NCBI GenBank assembly: GCA_018266105.1
Contig: JAFEBA010000023.1
Coordinates: forward strand, 37,606-101,605
Direction of reading: 5' to 3'
DNA from: a bacterium
Lineage (GTDB): Bacteria; Vulcanimicrobiota; Xenobia; Xenobiales; JADMJV01
DNA length: 64,000 nucleotides
The notes under the pieces are model-generated. The model saw only the letters and a list, made by a program, of their open reading frames with translations. It did not search any database and was not told the DNA's origin. This document shows, in pieces, positions 1-8,501 of the stretch (position 1 is the stretch's first letter; each line of letters starts with the position of its first letter). Both the position numbers and the translations under genes were made by a program.

Positions 1-240
1 CACCTTGAGACTCTTGACGTCCTTGCCAACTTCAACCACCACGCCAGCACCCTCGTGACCCAGCACGCTGGGGAACAAACCTTCGGGATCCTTGCCCGAG
101 AGCGTAAATGCGTCGGTATGACAAACCCCGGTCGCCTTGATCTCAACCACCACTTCATTGGCGCGCGGAGCGTCCAGGTCCAGTTCAACAATTTCAAGGG
201 GAGCGCCGGCTTTCACGGCAAGTGCTGCGCGAGTTTTCAT
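1..240 (-). CDS. frmA: Class III alcohol dehydrogenase / S-(hydroxymethyl)glutathione dehydrogenase, N-terminal part
   Basis: The first 80 codons are present; the gene runs off the left edge. It starts at the ATG complementary to 238-240 ([12 protein letters not shown]). The segment [17 protein letters not shown] followed by [13 protein letters not shown] is the hallmark of zinc-dependent class III ADH: Cys and His of the catalytic zinc site, then the GHEGAG turn. The family oxidises the glutathione or other thiol adduct of formaldehyde with NAD in the cytosol. The structural-zinc lobe and the NAD fold lie outside the window, so subclass rests on the N-terminus only. It is transcribed divergently from the small secreted protein at 293. 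Confidence 0.85.
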   Translation of the reverse strand, partial: MKTRAALAVKAGAPLEIVELDLDAPRANEVVVEIKATGVCHTDAFTLSGKDPEGLFPSVLGHEGAGVVVEVGKDVKSLKV

Positions 241-275
241 GGGGGCGCCATTCTCAGGGGATTGAGACGATTCCT

Positions 276-290
276 GGGCGAAAATCGCCC
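276..290. promoter_or_regulatory. Short inverted repeat between divergent genes
   Basis: GGGCGA-AAA-TCGCCC forms a perfect 6-bp stem with a 3-nt loop, ending 2 nt before the ATG at 293 and lying between the divergent frmA and 293 genes. It could be an operator or a hairpin sequestering the start. No factor is identifiable and it may be chance. Confidence 0.25.
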
Positions 291-292
291 CG

Positions 293-664
293 ATGTTCTG
301 GGCGTTGTTGCTATTGGGGTTGAAGTTTCCCTACACTTGGGAAGAGCAGGGCGTGCGCTGCACTTTGATCAATCCGGAATACACGCGCGACAAGCGCTAT
401 GTAATCGCCCATCTGACCTTGCGACCCAGCCGGAGGGTTTCCGCCTTCCGCTGGCAGGGTCTGGTCAGTGTAATCAATGCCCAGGGCCAGCCCGTGCCCC
501 AGGCCGGCGACTGCAAGTTCGACCAGTCCATCACCACCGGAATGCCCGCCCTGGAAAAGGACAGAACCATCCCGCTGCTGATGTACTGGTTGGCCCAGCC
601 GAGTGATTTTCCAGTGCAAATCTACGTGGGTGACCAACCCCTGGGAGAACCTCTTGGCCGCTGA
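293..664 (+). CDS. Small exported protein, unknown function
   Basis: 123 residues. A hydrophobic N-terminus (FWALLLLGL) resembles a short signal peptide or anchor, followed by a soluble beta-rich region with two cysteines. I recognise no family. The stop codon TGA (662-664) lies within a copy of the genome-wide GATAACC repeat (663-669). The downstream FHA-BTAD gene starts inside its last codons, so the two are probably co-transcribed. The start is uncertain because no clear ribosome binding site precedes the ATG. Confidence 0.6.
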   Translation: MFWALLLLGLKFPYTWEEQGVRCTLINPEYTRDKRYVIAHLTLRPSRRVSAFRWQGLVSVINAQGQPVPQAGDCKFDQSITTGMPALEKDRTIPLLMYWLAQPSDFPVQIYVGDQPLGEPLGR

Positions 665-1955
665 TAACCATTTAGAAGAAGACCCGACAGCCTCGGTCGA
701 CGTGGCCGAAGAAGGCGTCTTTCTCAAATCAAATCTTGAGATAACGCTGCGCAACGGCGAAGAAGTTCGTCACTTCCCCGTTTATCGCACGATCATCAAT
801 GTGAATCCTCTTCGCTTCAGCGTTCTGAACGGGCAGGTCCACTTTCAGAGTTCGCAGCCGGTTGAACACCGCAGAGAAATGGTTATCAGCGGGGTTCTGA
901 ATGTGGGCGAGACGTTGAGCTGGGATGGCGGTCAGGTCAGCCTGCACGATCGCTCGGGTCAGGTCAAAGCCAGCTTGGAATGTTTCACCGACCCGTTCTA
1001 TCTGCGCATCTGGGCTCTGACGGGTGAGGAATTACGCATCGGGCGCCCGGGCAAGCGCAAGAACGAAGTGGAACTGAGTCACCCGACCGTTTCGCGCGAA
1101 CACGCAATTTTGCGCTGGGAGGGCGGGACCCCGCGTCTGCTGTGTCAGGGACCAAGCTGGGTTGAAGGCAATCCGGTCGGCCCGGAGGGAGTGGTGTTGA
1201 AGGACGGCGCGCTGCTGCAACTGAGCGATCTGCTTTTCCAATTTCGCATGCTCAGCGAGCCCCAACCGGCGGGTCGGCTGCAAGTCACTTCCCTGGGTAG
1301 CTTCCAGGTCCGAGTGGACGGCGAATTGATCACCGAAAAGGCCTGGCGTACTCAGTCGGTGCGCTGGATGATGGCCAGGCTGGCCCTGGCCTGGGGACGG
1401 CCGGTCTCCGTCGAGATGCTGCTGGAAGAATTCTGGCCGGAGATGCTCGAGGACAAAAGCCGAAACAACCTCAACTACTCTATTTCGACCCTCCGTCAGG
1501 TGCTGCGCGCTCCCGATTCTGTGCTACGGGCCACCGGCTCGGTGCAACTGGCACCTGGTTTCCTGGGCTCCCACGACGTGGTGGAACTGCAACGGGCTCT
1601 GAAAGCCGAGGATTGGGCCCGGGCGGTGGAACTCTATGGAGTCTACCTGCCGGGATGTTACGCGAACTGGGCTCTTGAACTACGCAGCCAGCTGGAACAG
1701 CAAACCCTTGAGGGGGGACTGAGGTTGCTGGAGCAACGCTCCGACGTGGCCCTGGCCAGCAAGCTGCTGGCCATCGATCCCACCAGCCAGCCAGCCTGCC
1801 TGGCCCTGCTGCGAGCCCATCTGGAGCGCAACAATCCAGCCGAAGCGGTCCGTGCCTTTGAACGCTTTCGCGACCACTATGTGGCCGAGGTTGGACTCCC
1901 TCCGGTCGGCGAACTGGTGACCGTTTATGAACAGGCGCGAAACGCCCTAGAGTAA
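654..1955 (+). CDS. FHA-domain transcriptional regulator with winged helix and BTAD domain
   Basis: About 433 residues. The order is an unassigned beta-rich N-terminus, an FHA domain at about 127-197 (GRPGKRKNEVELSHPTVSRE, with the SxxH-type phosphothreonine-binding motif SREH), an OmpR-like winged helix at about 210-300 (LGSFQVRVDGELI...LLEEFWPE...NNLNYSISTLRQVL), and a TPR-like bacterial transcriptional activator domain to the end. Actinobacterial EmbR combines the same domains in a different order and is controlled by Ser/Thr kinases; similar control is inference here. I chose TTG 654 because GGGAG lies 8 nt upstream. An ATG at 603 would add a stretch that shadows the preceding gene. A repeat copy at 881 lies inside the gene. 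Confidence 0.82.
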   Translation: MAADNHLEEDPTASVDVAEEGVFLKSNLEITLRNGEEVRHFPVYRTIINVNPLRFSVLNGQVHFQSSQPVEHRREMVISGVLNVGETLSWDGGQVSLHDRSGQVKASLECFTDPFYLRIWALTGEELRIGRPGKRKNEVELSHPTVSREHAILRWEGGTPRLLCQGPSWVEGNPVGPEGVVLKDGALLQLSDLLFQFRMLSEPQPAGRLQVTSLGSFQVRVDGELITEKAWRTQSVRWMMARLALAWGRPVSVEMLLEEFWPEMLEDKSRNNLNYSISTLRQVLRAPDSVLRATGSVQLAPGFLGSHDVVELQRALKAEDWARAVELYGVYLPGCYANWALELRSQLEQQTLEGGLRLLEQRSDVALASKLLAIDPTSQPACLALLRAHLERNNPAEAVRAFERFRDHYVAEVGLPPVGELVTVYEQARNALE

Positions 1956-2777
1956 CTTTTGAGCCTGCTCCAGGCTCAAGTCCAGGGTGGGGATCCAGTG
2001 CAGCTGTCGGCAAAGCCGCAGCAGCAGGGCTTCAGTCTGGGCATCCCCCTGCCCACTGCGGCACTGCTGGATTGCCTGGGCAATGGGAATCATTTCCGGT
2101 GCTTTGTTGGTGTGGCGGGCGTAGAAATGATAGTAGATATCGGATTGACCCGAAGACGCACCGCAAGGCTCACCCAGCTTCTGAAGCGGAGTATCATACT
2201 GATCTTGAGGTGAACCCCCGCGAGCGAAGCGGACATCCTCAACGTCCAGCTGCATCAGTTCTCCGTTTTCCTTGCGGTCCGCCTGATGCTCGCTCTTCAG
2301 CGCCGTGCTTTTCAGAACCGCAATGGGACGCGGGCTCTGAATCAGGCGCACCAGCGGACCCTGTTCCGCGTCCACTGTGTAGGCCACTACCTTAGCCCGG
2401 TCGTAATCCGAAACCATCAATTGGTTATTAAAGGCTTCGCCCTGAGGTTGACGAGCGGCGGTATGGCGAGTCTGCCCATCCAGCATCCTGGAATGAGCGT
2501 CCAGCTTGATTTCCTGGAACTGAGTCCAGGCCGCCCCGTCGATGGCGGCAGCCGGTCCCTTGGGCACAAAGTTGGCGGGGATGGCGGCCGACAGGCCGTT
2601 CTGCCGGGGGTCTTGAGGCTCCCCCAAACCCAAGGTCGAGTAGCGAGCGCTTAACTTCGGATGGTCGTAAACCCAGCGGTCGAGTTCAGGGATGTAGCCC
2701 ATCCAATCAGAGCAACGCCGATACAGGGTCATGGCTCGTCCCGCATCTCCCACCCGGCCCGTTCTCCATGGCCTCAA
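1947..2777 (-). CDS. Conserved hypothetical protein, last gene of the NAT operon
   Basis: 276 residues from a TTG at 2777 that overlaps the Nudix stop codon (TTGA), or about 261 from the ATG near 2732. It is soluble and polar with no signal peptide. Recognisable features are an aromatic N-terminus (YIPELDRWVYDHPKL) and a long Gln/Asp-rich middle, but I know no family. The overlap suggests translational coupling to the Nudix protein. Its 3' end overlaps the FHA-BTAD gene by 9 nt in a convergent arrangement. A repeat variant (GGTTATT, 2423) falls inside it. Confidence 0.6.
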   Translation of the reverse strand: MRPWRTGRVGDAGRAMTLYRRCSDWMGYIPELDRWVYDHPKLSARYSTLGLGEPQDPRQNGLSAAIPANFVPKGPAAAIDGAAWTQFQEIKLDAHSRMLDGQTRHTAARQPQGEAFNNQLMVSDYDRAKVVAYTVDAEQGPLVRLIQSPRPIAVLKSTALKSEHQADRKENGELMQLDVEDVRFARGGSPQDQYDTPLQKLGEPCGASSGQSDIYYHFYARHTNKAPEMIPIAQAIQQCRSGQGDAQTEALLLRLCRQLHWIPTLDLSLEQAQKLL

Positions 2778-3265
2778 AGCCGTCCTGAAACTTGAGGAAA
2801 AGCGGCCCCGATCAAGCCCTCAACCTCCATACCTCCCCCGTCTCCCTTGGGCGTGCCCCCCAGCCTGATCAGGCTGAAGAAGTTGGCATCGCACTCGCTG
2901 GATTCGTAGGGTTGAGTCGGGGTCATCCAGCTGCCCAGAGGCTGGAAGCTGTTGGCCACCACTTCGCCGCCCACTTCCTCGGTCAATTCGGCCAGGGCAA
3001 TCTTGGAAGCGCTGGCTCCCTGCTTGTCCATCCGCCCGGCCACGCAGCCCCATTTTAAATAGTTATCCTGGCGAAGAACCCTTGCTATCCGGGCATCCCC
3101 CGTCTTGATAACCATATATGGGTGGCCCTGAGCATCGAGCACGACGGCCGCTACAGCCGCGCAGTCGTGACCTGGACCGTTGAGGATCCCGATCTGCTGA
3201 CCTTCGTAGTCGAAGACTCGGTAGTTTAGGAACTTGGCAAAAAGGGCCGGAGGCTGAGGAGGCAT
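2774..3265 (-). CDS. Divergent Nudix hydrolase-like protein
   Basis: 163 residues. The stretch GASASKIALAELTEEVGGEV (83-102) sits where the Nudix box GX5EX7REUXEEXGU should be. The two metal-binding glutamates (E96, E97) and following glycine are kept, but the first Glu is Ile and the Arg is Ala. It may therefore be a weak or altered pyrophosphohydrolase, or a binding protein. The start ATG overlaps the stop of the arylamine N-acetyltransferase (TAATG), and its stop overlaps the next start. A repeat copy (3107) encodes VIK in the core strand, and a variant (3061) lies in codons for DNYLK. Confidence 0.65.
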   Translation of the reverse strand: MPPQPPALFAKFLNYRVFDYEGQQIGILNGPGHDCAAVAAVVLDAQGHPYMVIKTGDARIARVLRQDNYLKWGCVAGRMDKQGASASKIALAELTEEVGGEVVANSFQPLGSWMTPTQPYESSECDANFFSLIRLGGTPKGDGGGMEVEGLIGAAFPQVSGRL

Positions 3266-4008
3266 TATTGGTTATCTCGCATTCTGAGTTGAAATGTCTC
3301 ACTGAGGACCTGAGGGATTTCTTCGGGTTGAAGCTGACGTGTGACGGTCTGACCGTCTTTTCTGAGCTTGAGCAGACCGTCGAACAAGCTGCTGTAACCG
3401 GTGGGATGATGGAGGCTGACGAGCATTGACTTGCGGAAGAGTGAGCCGGGAAAGGTGGACGTATACCAGTTGCCCATTTCGTCGTCCACGGGATAGGTTC
3501 GTCGGTTCTCAGTGGCATAAAGGTCCAGCCAGTCTCCCTGATCATGCCTGCACTGCAGCACCCAGAGTTCATCTTGCCAGACCAGCCGGTGAAACACGCC
3601 GGGATAGAACTCGTGCTCCTGATTGGGGATCCAGGGCAGAGGCTGACTTACCCCTTCGCCCCCAAAGCCAACGTCCACCAGATGTTCCTGTCCCTGCCAG
3701 ACTACACGTAAGAGCTTGTGGGTGTGCGGCCTGACCTCGTGAACCCCGCGCCGCACCCGCGCCTGCAAGGGAACCACCTGGTAGTTGAGGCTGCGCAAAA
3801 TAGACTCGAACAAGGTGTTGTGTTCAAAGCAGTAGCCGCCCCTTTTCTCCAGCAGCAGCTTGCGTTCCAGTGACTCCAGATCTAGGGGAACCGGGCGTCC
3901 GGCCAGCACACTCAGATTCTCGAAAGGGATGCTACGCAAATGAGCCCGCATCAATTCGGGAAGGTCTGGCGCCCGGCTGAGCCCCAGTCGCTCCAGATAC
4001 TCCTTCAT
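3265..4008 (-). CDS. nat: Arylamine N-acetyltransferase
   Basis: 247 residues, slightly shorter than the usual 270-280. The catalytic triad is visible: Cys60 in RGGYCFE, His97 in HTHKLLRV and Asp112 in LVDVGFGG. The N-terminal signature RAHLRSIPFENL is also typical. The family transfers an acetyl group from acetyl-CoA to arylamines, hydrazines or aromatic amines in the cytosol. It is second in a four-gene operon with DUF2721, Nudix and unknown proteins; the starts and stops overlap throughout. The last codons, RDNQ-stop, are encoded by a repeat copy (3270). A role in handling aromatic amines would suit the 2-aminobenzoyl-CoA genes nearby, but that is inference. Confidence 0.93.
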   Translation of the reverse strand: MKEYLERLGLSRAPDLPELMRAHLRSIPFENLSVLAGRPVPLDLESLERKLLLEKRGGYCFEHNTLFESILRSLNYQVVPLQARVRRGVHEVRPHTHKLLRVVWQGQEHLVDVGFGGEGVSQPLPWIPNQEHEFYPGVFHRLVWQDELWVLQCRHDQGDWLDLYATENRRTYPVDDEMGNWYTSTFPGSLFRKSMLVSLHHPTGYSSLFDGLLKLRKDGQTVTRQLQPEEIPQVLSETFQLRMRDNQ

Positions 4009-4490
4009 TGGGCCGGCAGCTCCTCGCCCATATGCACTTCCATCTCCAAGAACTTGAAGGCCAACCAGGTCTCGCGCACCAGCAGGCCGGTGCCGCTCAC
4101 CAATCCGGCCACTCCCAGGCAGCCGAGGGTCACGGCCAGCACGGTGAGGAAGCGCGAAACGCTGGTATAACCATACATTTCCGTGCCGGCTCCGATCAGC
4201 GAGGTAAGGGCTGTGGCGGAAAAGGCCCCGACCGAGGTATAGAAAGCGGTCAGGGCTCGCACCAGCAACAAGGCCCGCAGGCGGATCAGTGGCAGCTGGC
4301 GGGTGAAGATGTCCTTCTCGCTGGGAGTGAGACTGTCAGCGACCTTCAGTTTGTCATAGAGGGCTCTGGAACGGTCCACGGCGCGAGCGAAGCGATTGCT
4401 CGTGCCCAGGGAGAGCACCGAGGAAGAGTTCGTGAGCACCGCCGGAGCCACAATCAGGGTCAGGATTTGAAACGGACTGACAAATTCCAT
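4005..4490 (-). CDS. DUF2721 family membrane protein
   Basis: About 161 residues. The N-terminus MEFVSPFQILTLIVAPAVL and the following LGTSNRFARAVDR are typical of DUF2721. Three hydrophobic segments (start, centre, near the end) indicate an inner-membrane protein of unknown function. An upstream ATG at 4517 lies inside a repeat copy (AAATGGTTATCAAGGG, core 4509) and would add nine residues. I prefer the internal ATG because it matches the family start, which leaves the repeat in the leader. Its TGA overlaps the NAT ATG (ATGA), so it heads the operon. Confidence 0.8.
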   Translation of the reverse strand: MEFVSPFQILTLIVAPAVLTNSSSVLSLGTSNRFARAVDRSRALYDKLKVADSLTPSEKDIFTRQLPLIRLRALLLVRALTAFYTSVGAFSATALTSLIGAGTEMYGYTSVSRFLTVLAVTLGCLGVAGLVSGTGLLVRETWLAFKFLEMEVHMGEELPAQ

Positions 4491-4561
4491 AGGCGGACCT
4501 TTGCCCTTGATAACCATTTACCCCGCTGGCGAAGCCAGGTCAGAAAGAGACCTCTGGGAGC

Positions 4562-5356
4562 CTACTGAAAGACGGGCTGGCGCTTTTCCTTGAAGGCTTC
4601 GTACGCGATGCGAAAGTCTGGATGCAGCATGCAGGCGGCCTGAATCTCAACTTCATTGGCCATGGCCGAGCGCACATCCATGTGAGCTTCGCGGAGCAAA
4701 AGTTTCTTGGTAATCTCCAGTCCAAAGGCGGGGCCTTGAGCCAGCCGTGTAGCCAGTTCAAGCGAAGCCTTAAGGACCTCTTCCTGGTCTACCAGACGAT
4801 GGTAGAGTCCGATCCGATGAGCCTCTTCGGGGGGGACAAAATCCCCTAGCATGAGGATCTCGGTGGCCCGACCCATGCCTACGATGCGTGGGAGCAACCA
4901 GGAGGCGCCCATGTCGGCTCCAGAGAGACCCACCTTGGTGAAGAGATAAGCAATTTTTGCCTTGGGCCCGGCCACCCGGAAATCGCAGGCGGTGGCGATG
5001 ACGGCGCCGGCTCCGGCTACGGTGCCGTTGAGTGCCCCCACGATGGGCTTGCGACACTCGAGCATGGCCAGAATCAGGTCGCCGGTGGATCGAGTAAACT
5101 CCAGAAGACCCTGGAAATTGTGAGCAAAGAGGGCTCCGATAATGTCTTCCACATCACCACCGGAGCAGAAGGCCCGTCCAGCTCCGGTAATGACAATGGA
5201 GCGCACCCCTGCTTCCCGGTCCAACTGTAGGAAAACTTCCTTCAGCTCCCGGTAAACGTCGAAAGTAAGGGCATTCAGACGGTCCGGGCGGTCCAGGGTG
5301 ATCAAACCGACACCCGATTCCTTGAGTTCGAATTGAAAATGCTCTGGCTTGATCAT
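4562..5356 (-). CDS. Enoyl-CoA hydratase/isomerase (crotonase) family protein
   Basis: 264 residues. Crotonase features are ITLDRPDRLNALTFDVYREL, the oxyanion-hole segment AGRAFCSGGDVEDI and GALNGTVAGAGAVIATACDFRVA. The residues usually serving as catalytic glutamates are not both obvious (GLSGADMGASWLLPRIVG), so hydratase versus another crotonase reaction is open. ATG 5356 was chosen: it follows the RidA stop by 4 nt, while a TTG at 5383 would overlap RidA. RidA plus a crotonase of this type accompany 2-aminobenzoyl-CoA/salicylyl-CoA monooxygenase genes in other bacteria; the matching monooxygenase is at 16472. Confidence 0.85.
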   Translation of the reverse strand: MIKPEHFQFELKESGVGLITLDRPDRLNALTFDVYRELKEVFLQLDREAGVRSIVITGAGRAFCSGGDVEDIIGALFAHNFQGLLEFTRSTGDLILAMLECRKPIVGALNGTVAGAGAVIATACDFRVAGPKAKIAYLFTKVGLSGADMGASWLLPRIVGMGRATEILMLGDFVPPEEAHRIGLYHRLVDQEEVLKASLELATRLAQGPAFGLEITKKLLLREAHMDVRSAMANEVEIQAACMLHPDFRIAYEAFKEKRQPVFQ

Positions 5357-5360
5357 CGGC

Positions 5361-5756
5361 TTAGAGAACGGCGGTGATTTCAATTTCGACGCGGGCCTGA
5401 GCCTCCAGCAGGCTCTTCACTTCCACCAGGGCCATGGCCGGAAAGTGCTTTCCCATCAGCTCGCGGTAGCACTGGCCCACCTCCCGCTGACAGGCCGAAT
5501 ACTCTTGCTTGTCCACCACGTAGAGAGTCATTCGACCCACGTGCTCGGGCCCTCCGCCAACCTCTCTGACCACCTGCAGTGCATTCTCCAGAGCCTTGCG
5601 GAACTGCTCCACAAAGCCGGGACCGACAAACTTGCAGTCCCCGTCCCAGCCAATTTGTCCGGCCACAAAAAGAATGCGCCCTCCAGAGGGTGCCAGCATG
5701 CCGTTACTGTAGCCTTTGGGTTTTCCGAGAACCTTAGGATTGATGGTGGTGAACAT
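5361..5756 (-). CDS. RidA/YjgF family protein
   Basis: 131 residues, the usual size. The family pattern is seen in NGMLAPSGGRILFVAGQIGWD, the central FVEQFRKALENALQVVREVGG and the C-terminal QARVEIEITAVL, where the arginine corresponds to the carboxylate-binding Arg of RidA. RidA hydrolyses reactive enamines and imines and forms a trimer. It lies directly upstream of the crotonase gene with a 4-nt gap, so the two form an operon. In a 2-aminobenzoyl-CoA type pathway it could hydrolyse the enamine/imine left after ring reduction (inference). Confidence 0.88.
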   Translation of the reverse strand: MFTTINPKVLGKPKGYSNGMLAPSGGRILFVAGQIGWDGDCKFVGPGFVEQFRKALENALQVVREVGGGPEHVGRMTLYVVDKQEYSACQREVGQCYRELMGKHFPAMALVEVKSLLEAQARVEIEITAVL

Positions 5757-5891
5757 AGCCGCCGGCTTCCCCGGTACTCAAGCGGACCCTTCCCTGTCAG
5801 GAGCTCAGAACGCGAATATTACTATGTTCGACAGATGTTCGATAACCAATTTTCTGGAGATTGTAAGCGAGGGGAACATGCGCTATCCTTC

Positions 5892-6188
5892 ATGAGTATG
5901 CGACTGTTTTTAGGGCTCTTTTTCCTCTTTCTGATCGCCCTGGGGGGCTTAACGGCCGCGGGCGTTGCCGCCACTCACCACTTCCTCCACTGGGACATTA
6001 GCGCCTGGACCGATACCTCAGCCTGGAACTCTCGTTCCTTTGTGGTCGGCGCTGTGATCGTGGCCATCTCCACGGCCGCTGCCAGCGCAGGCACACTACT
6101 CTGGCGCTTCCTGATGGCCATGATCGCCGGCGCGACCGCCAGACCTAAGAAATCTCGACCTAAGAGCTGGCGACGCACCACTACCTAG
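5892..6188 (+). CDS. Small two-helix membrane protein, unknown function
   Basis: 98 residues from ATG 5892 (a second ATG at 5898). There are two predicted membrane helices (LFLGLFFLFLIALGGLTAAGVAA and FVVGAVIVAISTAAASAGTLL) and a basic C-terminal tail (RPKKSRPKSWRRTTT). I know no family. A repeat copy (GATAACCAATTTTC, 5841) lies in its leader about 45 nt upstream. The 3' end overlaps the convergent TPR protein by 8 nt. Confidence 0.6.
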   Translation: MSMRLFLGLFFLFLIALGGLTAAGVAATHHFLHWDISAWTDTSAWNSRSFVVGAVIVAISTAAASAGTLLWRFLMAMIAGATARPKKSRPKSWRRTTT

Positions 6189-7266
6189 AGACGGGAATCC
6201 AATCGTAGCTCGCACCCGTCCCGCCGTCTTGATAACGAATTCCCCTGGGGTTGTAAAAGCCCGCTTCGTGGGCTTGCCCACGAGTGCCCAGTGCCTGAAT
6301 TCCCAGGGATCCCAAGCTACGTAGTTCCGACGCCTTGCAGACACCGTCGCCGTCGTCACACCATACCTGCAGGGACTCAAGTTCCTTGCCCTGCAGCCAG
6401 CCATCATCGTCTCGGTCCAGAGCCGCCATGGCCTGATAACCATTTTCCCAGAAGACCCAGAAGGTGCGTGCGCCCAGCATTTGCAGACCAGACGTGACGG
6501 TAGGGCGCTGTTTTAAGTAGACCAGCCAGCCGGCCTGGCGAGTGGGCCACTGCCAACGCCGCGTCAGCCCGCTGCCATCCAGATCAAAGGCGACCTGGGC
6601 GCGCCGATTGACCAGTTGGTCGAAGGCGAGGCCACGTGAGAGCGGGATCAAGACAGGGGTGACCGCACGAGGAACCTTGTTCGCCTTTTCCAGCTTGGTC
6701 CGGACATCGGCGATCTCGGCTGCATCCGTCTTGGGATTCAGCAACCCCAACAGGTATCGCCCCGTTTCTTCAGTCAGGCTCATTCCAAAGTGGGGACCGC
6801 CTGGATCGAGGTCCTTTTCCACCGCCTGAGCAAAGACTTTGCGATATTGCTGAAGCGCTTCCGCCTTCCGTCCCGCCTGCTCCAGGCACCATCCATAGCC
6901 AAGTCGCGCCGGTTGAGACTTGGGGTCGAGCTCCACGGCCCTGGCATACTCGCTCACTGCTTTGAGTAAGTATTTACGCCCGACCTTCGGATCGGCCGGC
7001 AAGGGAGGCGGGAAGCCCGGGTCCATCGGTCCGAACCATGGTAATTGGTTATCTTTGGTTACCTGGAAGGTCGGGTTGTGGGTTGCGTAGGCAATTGAAT
7101 TCAGACGGGCATAGACGTAGTGATTTTGAGCGTTGCCCGGCTCCTTAGTCACCACCATGGCGTATTTGTCAAGCAACTGGTCGACCGGGACGTCTCTTAA
7201 CTGAGGAATATAGGGCCTGGCAACTGCTGCCAGGGTCAGACTCAGCATGATAACCAATTTTTTCAC
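6181..7266 (-). CDS. Exported TPR protein with C-terminal EF-hand-like module
   Basis: 361 residues. A signal peptide (KKLVIMLSLTLAAVARP) is followed by a TPR-like region (KAVSEYARAVELDPKSQPARLGYGWCLEQAGRKAEAL). The C-terminal module contains DRDDDGWLQGKEL and DDGDGVCKASELRSLGSLGI, an EF-hand-like calcium loop pair also present in the protein at 50300. It starts at a GTG overlapping the previous stop (GTGA). A repeat copy (7249) codes for LVI in the signal peptide; others at 6435 and 7047 encode ENGYQ and KDNQL. Function is unknown; an envelope calcium-binding protein is likely. Confidence 0.7.
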   Translation of the reverse strand: MKKLVIMLSLTLAAVARPYIPQLRDVPVDQLLDKYAMVVTKEPGNAQNHYVYARLNSIAYATHNPTFQVTKDNQLPWFGPMDPGFPPPLPADPKVGRKYLLKAVSEYARAVELDPKSQPARLGYGWCLEQAGRKAEALQQYRKVFAQAVEKDLDPGGPHFGMSLTEETGRYLLGLLNPKTDAAEIADVRTKLEKANKVPRAVTPVLIPLSRGLAFDQLVNRRAQVAFDLDGSGLTRRWQWPTRQAGWLVYLKQRPTVTSGLQMLGARTFWVFWENGYQAMAALDRDDDGWLQGKELESLQVWCDDGDGVCKASELRSLGSLGIQALGTRGQAHEAGFYNPRGIRYQDGGTGASYDWIPVSR

Positions 7267-8501
7267 AGAGTAGTGGCTCGCTTTCCAGATTCTCTTAGCT
7301 CATCCCAGAGTGCACGCAGGCGGGCCAGTTCAGGGACCAACTCCTCCTGTAAGGCGTGAAACACCTCATCTTGTTGCATGCTTAGCTGATCCAGGTCCAA
7401 GTTAATTTCGTTGGCCGGGAGAATGACGCGACAGCCGGGCACGCAGCGGGGTAGAGGCAGCTTGTTCAGGAGCAAGCCGTCCTGGATGGGCCAAAGTTCG
7501 CTGGGGCTATTTTGGTTATCAAAGATGGAGATCCAGCGACGCGCGCAGAAACTGGGCGAATAACTGGCCAGGCTGGTATCGGGACTAAGGTAGGGGTGGG
7601 GATTGTGCCACTCAACCTGGTCGCTGGCCAGTGCGATTTCACCACTGGAGTGAATGACGTTGCACAGCACCACTCCGCCCAGATCACGAGCGGCTCGACT
7701 GGGGGCGGTCGCGTATTGTTCCTCCCCGCGTAGTGTGCGCCACTGAACCTCTGGCTTTGCCGCCCCCTCGAAAATGAAAAGCTTGGGGGGGTGACGGGGA
7801 TCGACGGGTCGAGCAAAAGAATTGCGACCTTGGTAGGTTTCACCAGCTATATGAACCCTCTGAGCCTGGGCCGCAAAAGGGCTGGGCCCGATCACGCGGT
7901 CGCGCGCCAACCCGCCTCGCAAGGTCAACTGGACAACCTCGCAGCCGGGCCTGATTCCTGCGAGTTCCGGACTGTTGACGCGGCAGGCATCCAGAAAGAC
8001 TGGTATGGGACAAAGAAAAGCACGTTCGCGCAAAAGACAGGCGGCGTCTCTGCGTGCGACAATCCAGGAGCGCACTTCCTCCCAAAGGGACGGATACCGA
8101 CCCTCAAAACGGAAGACGGCCAGGCCCTCGGTTCGCAAGGGCCCGTGACCCGTGTCTCGACCCGTGAAGCGGCGGGTTTCGCCGCCGCAAGCCCAGCTGA
8201 GTTCGCGCGGCTTCAGGCCTTGAGCCAGAGCGAAGGCTGTGGCCATATGTTCCTGGACTTCCTGGTCGGTGCGTGCCGTCTCAGGAAAGTTGATCTTAGC
8301 CTGAATGTCGCTGGCACTTACGGCAAATCGCACCTGAACCGCGCGGGCCACAACCGCGGCCTGAATGATCTTGCCCAGCATCAACCCCGGCTCCAGTTGA
8401 GCGACTTTGGTCAGCTTGCGGTGGGCGGCCAGCAGATCCATGGTGAAACTGCCGGAAGACTCTTTGCGCCCTTCTGAAACTAACTGTTGAATCGGGTCCA
8501 T
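7263..8501 (-). CDS. Conserved hypothetical protein in RNB operon
   Basis: 412 residues with no signal peptide or membrane segments and several cysteines. The start ATG directly follows the TAG of the RNB ribonuclease gene, and its stop overlaps the next start (GTGA). It is therefore the third gene of a tight operon of small protein, RNB, this gene and TPR/EF-hand protein. I recognise no family. The middle carries an HxP-rich part (VEWHNPHPYLSPDTS). A repeat copy at 7514 encodes FDNQN. Confidence 0.6.
   Translation of the reverse strand: MDPIQQLVSEGRKESSGSFTMDLLAAHRKLTKVAQLEPGLMLGKIIQAAVVARAVQVRFAVSASDIQAKINFPETARTDQEVQEHMATAFALAQGLKPRELSWACGGETRRFTGRDTGHGPLRTEGLAVFRFEGRYPSLWEEVRSWIVARRDAACLLRERAFLCPIPVFLDACRVNSPELAGIRPGCEVVQLTLRGGLARDRVIGPSPFAAQAQRVHIAGETYQGRNSFARPVDPRHPPKLFIFEGAAKPEVQWRTLRGEEQYATAPSRAARDLGGVVLCNVIHSSGEIALASDQVEWHNPHPYLSPDTSLASYSPSFCARRWISIFDNQNSPSELWPIQDGLLLNKLPLPRCVPGCRVILPANEINLDLDQLSMQQDEVFHALQEELVPELARLRALWDELRESGKRATTL

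Noticed and set aside
5349..5891. Upstream extension of the small membrane protein at 5892
   Set aside because: It runs antisense through RidA and lacks membrane-protein character. The ATG at 5892 begins the first helix.
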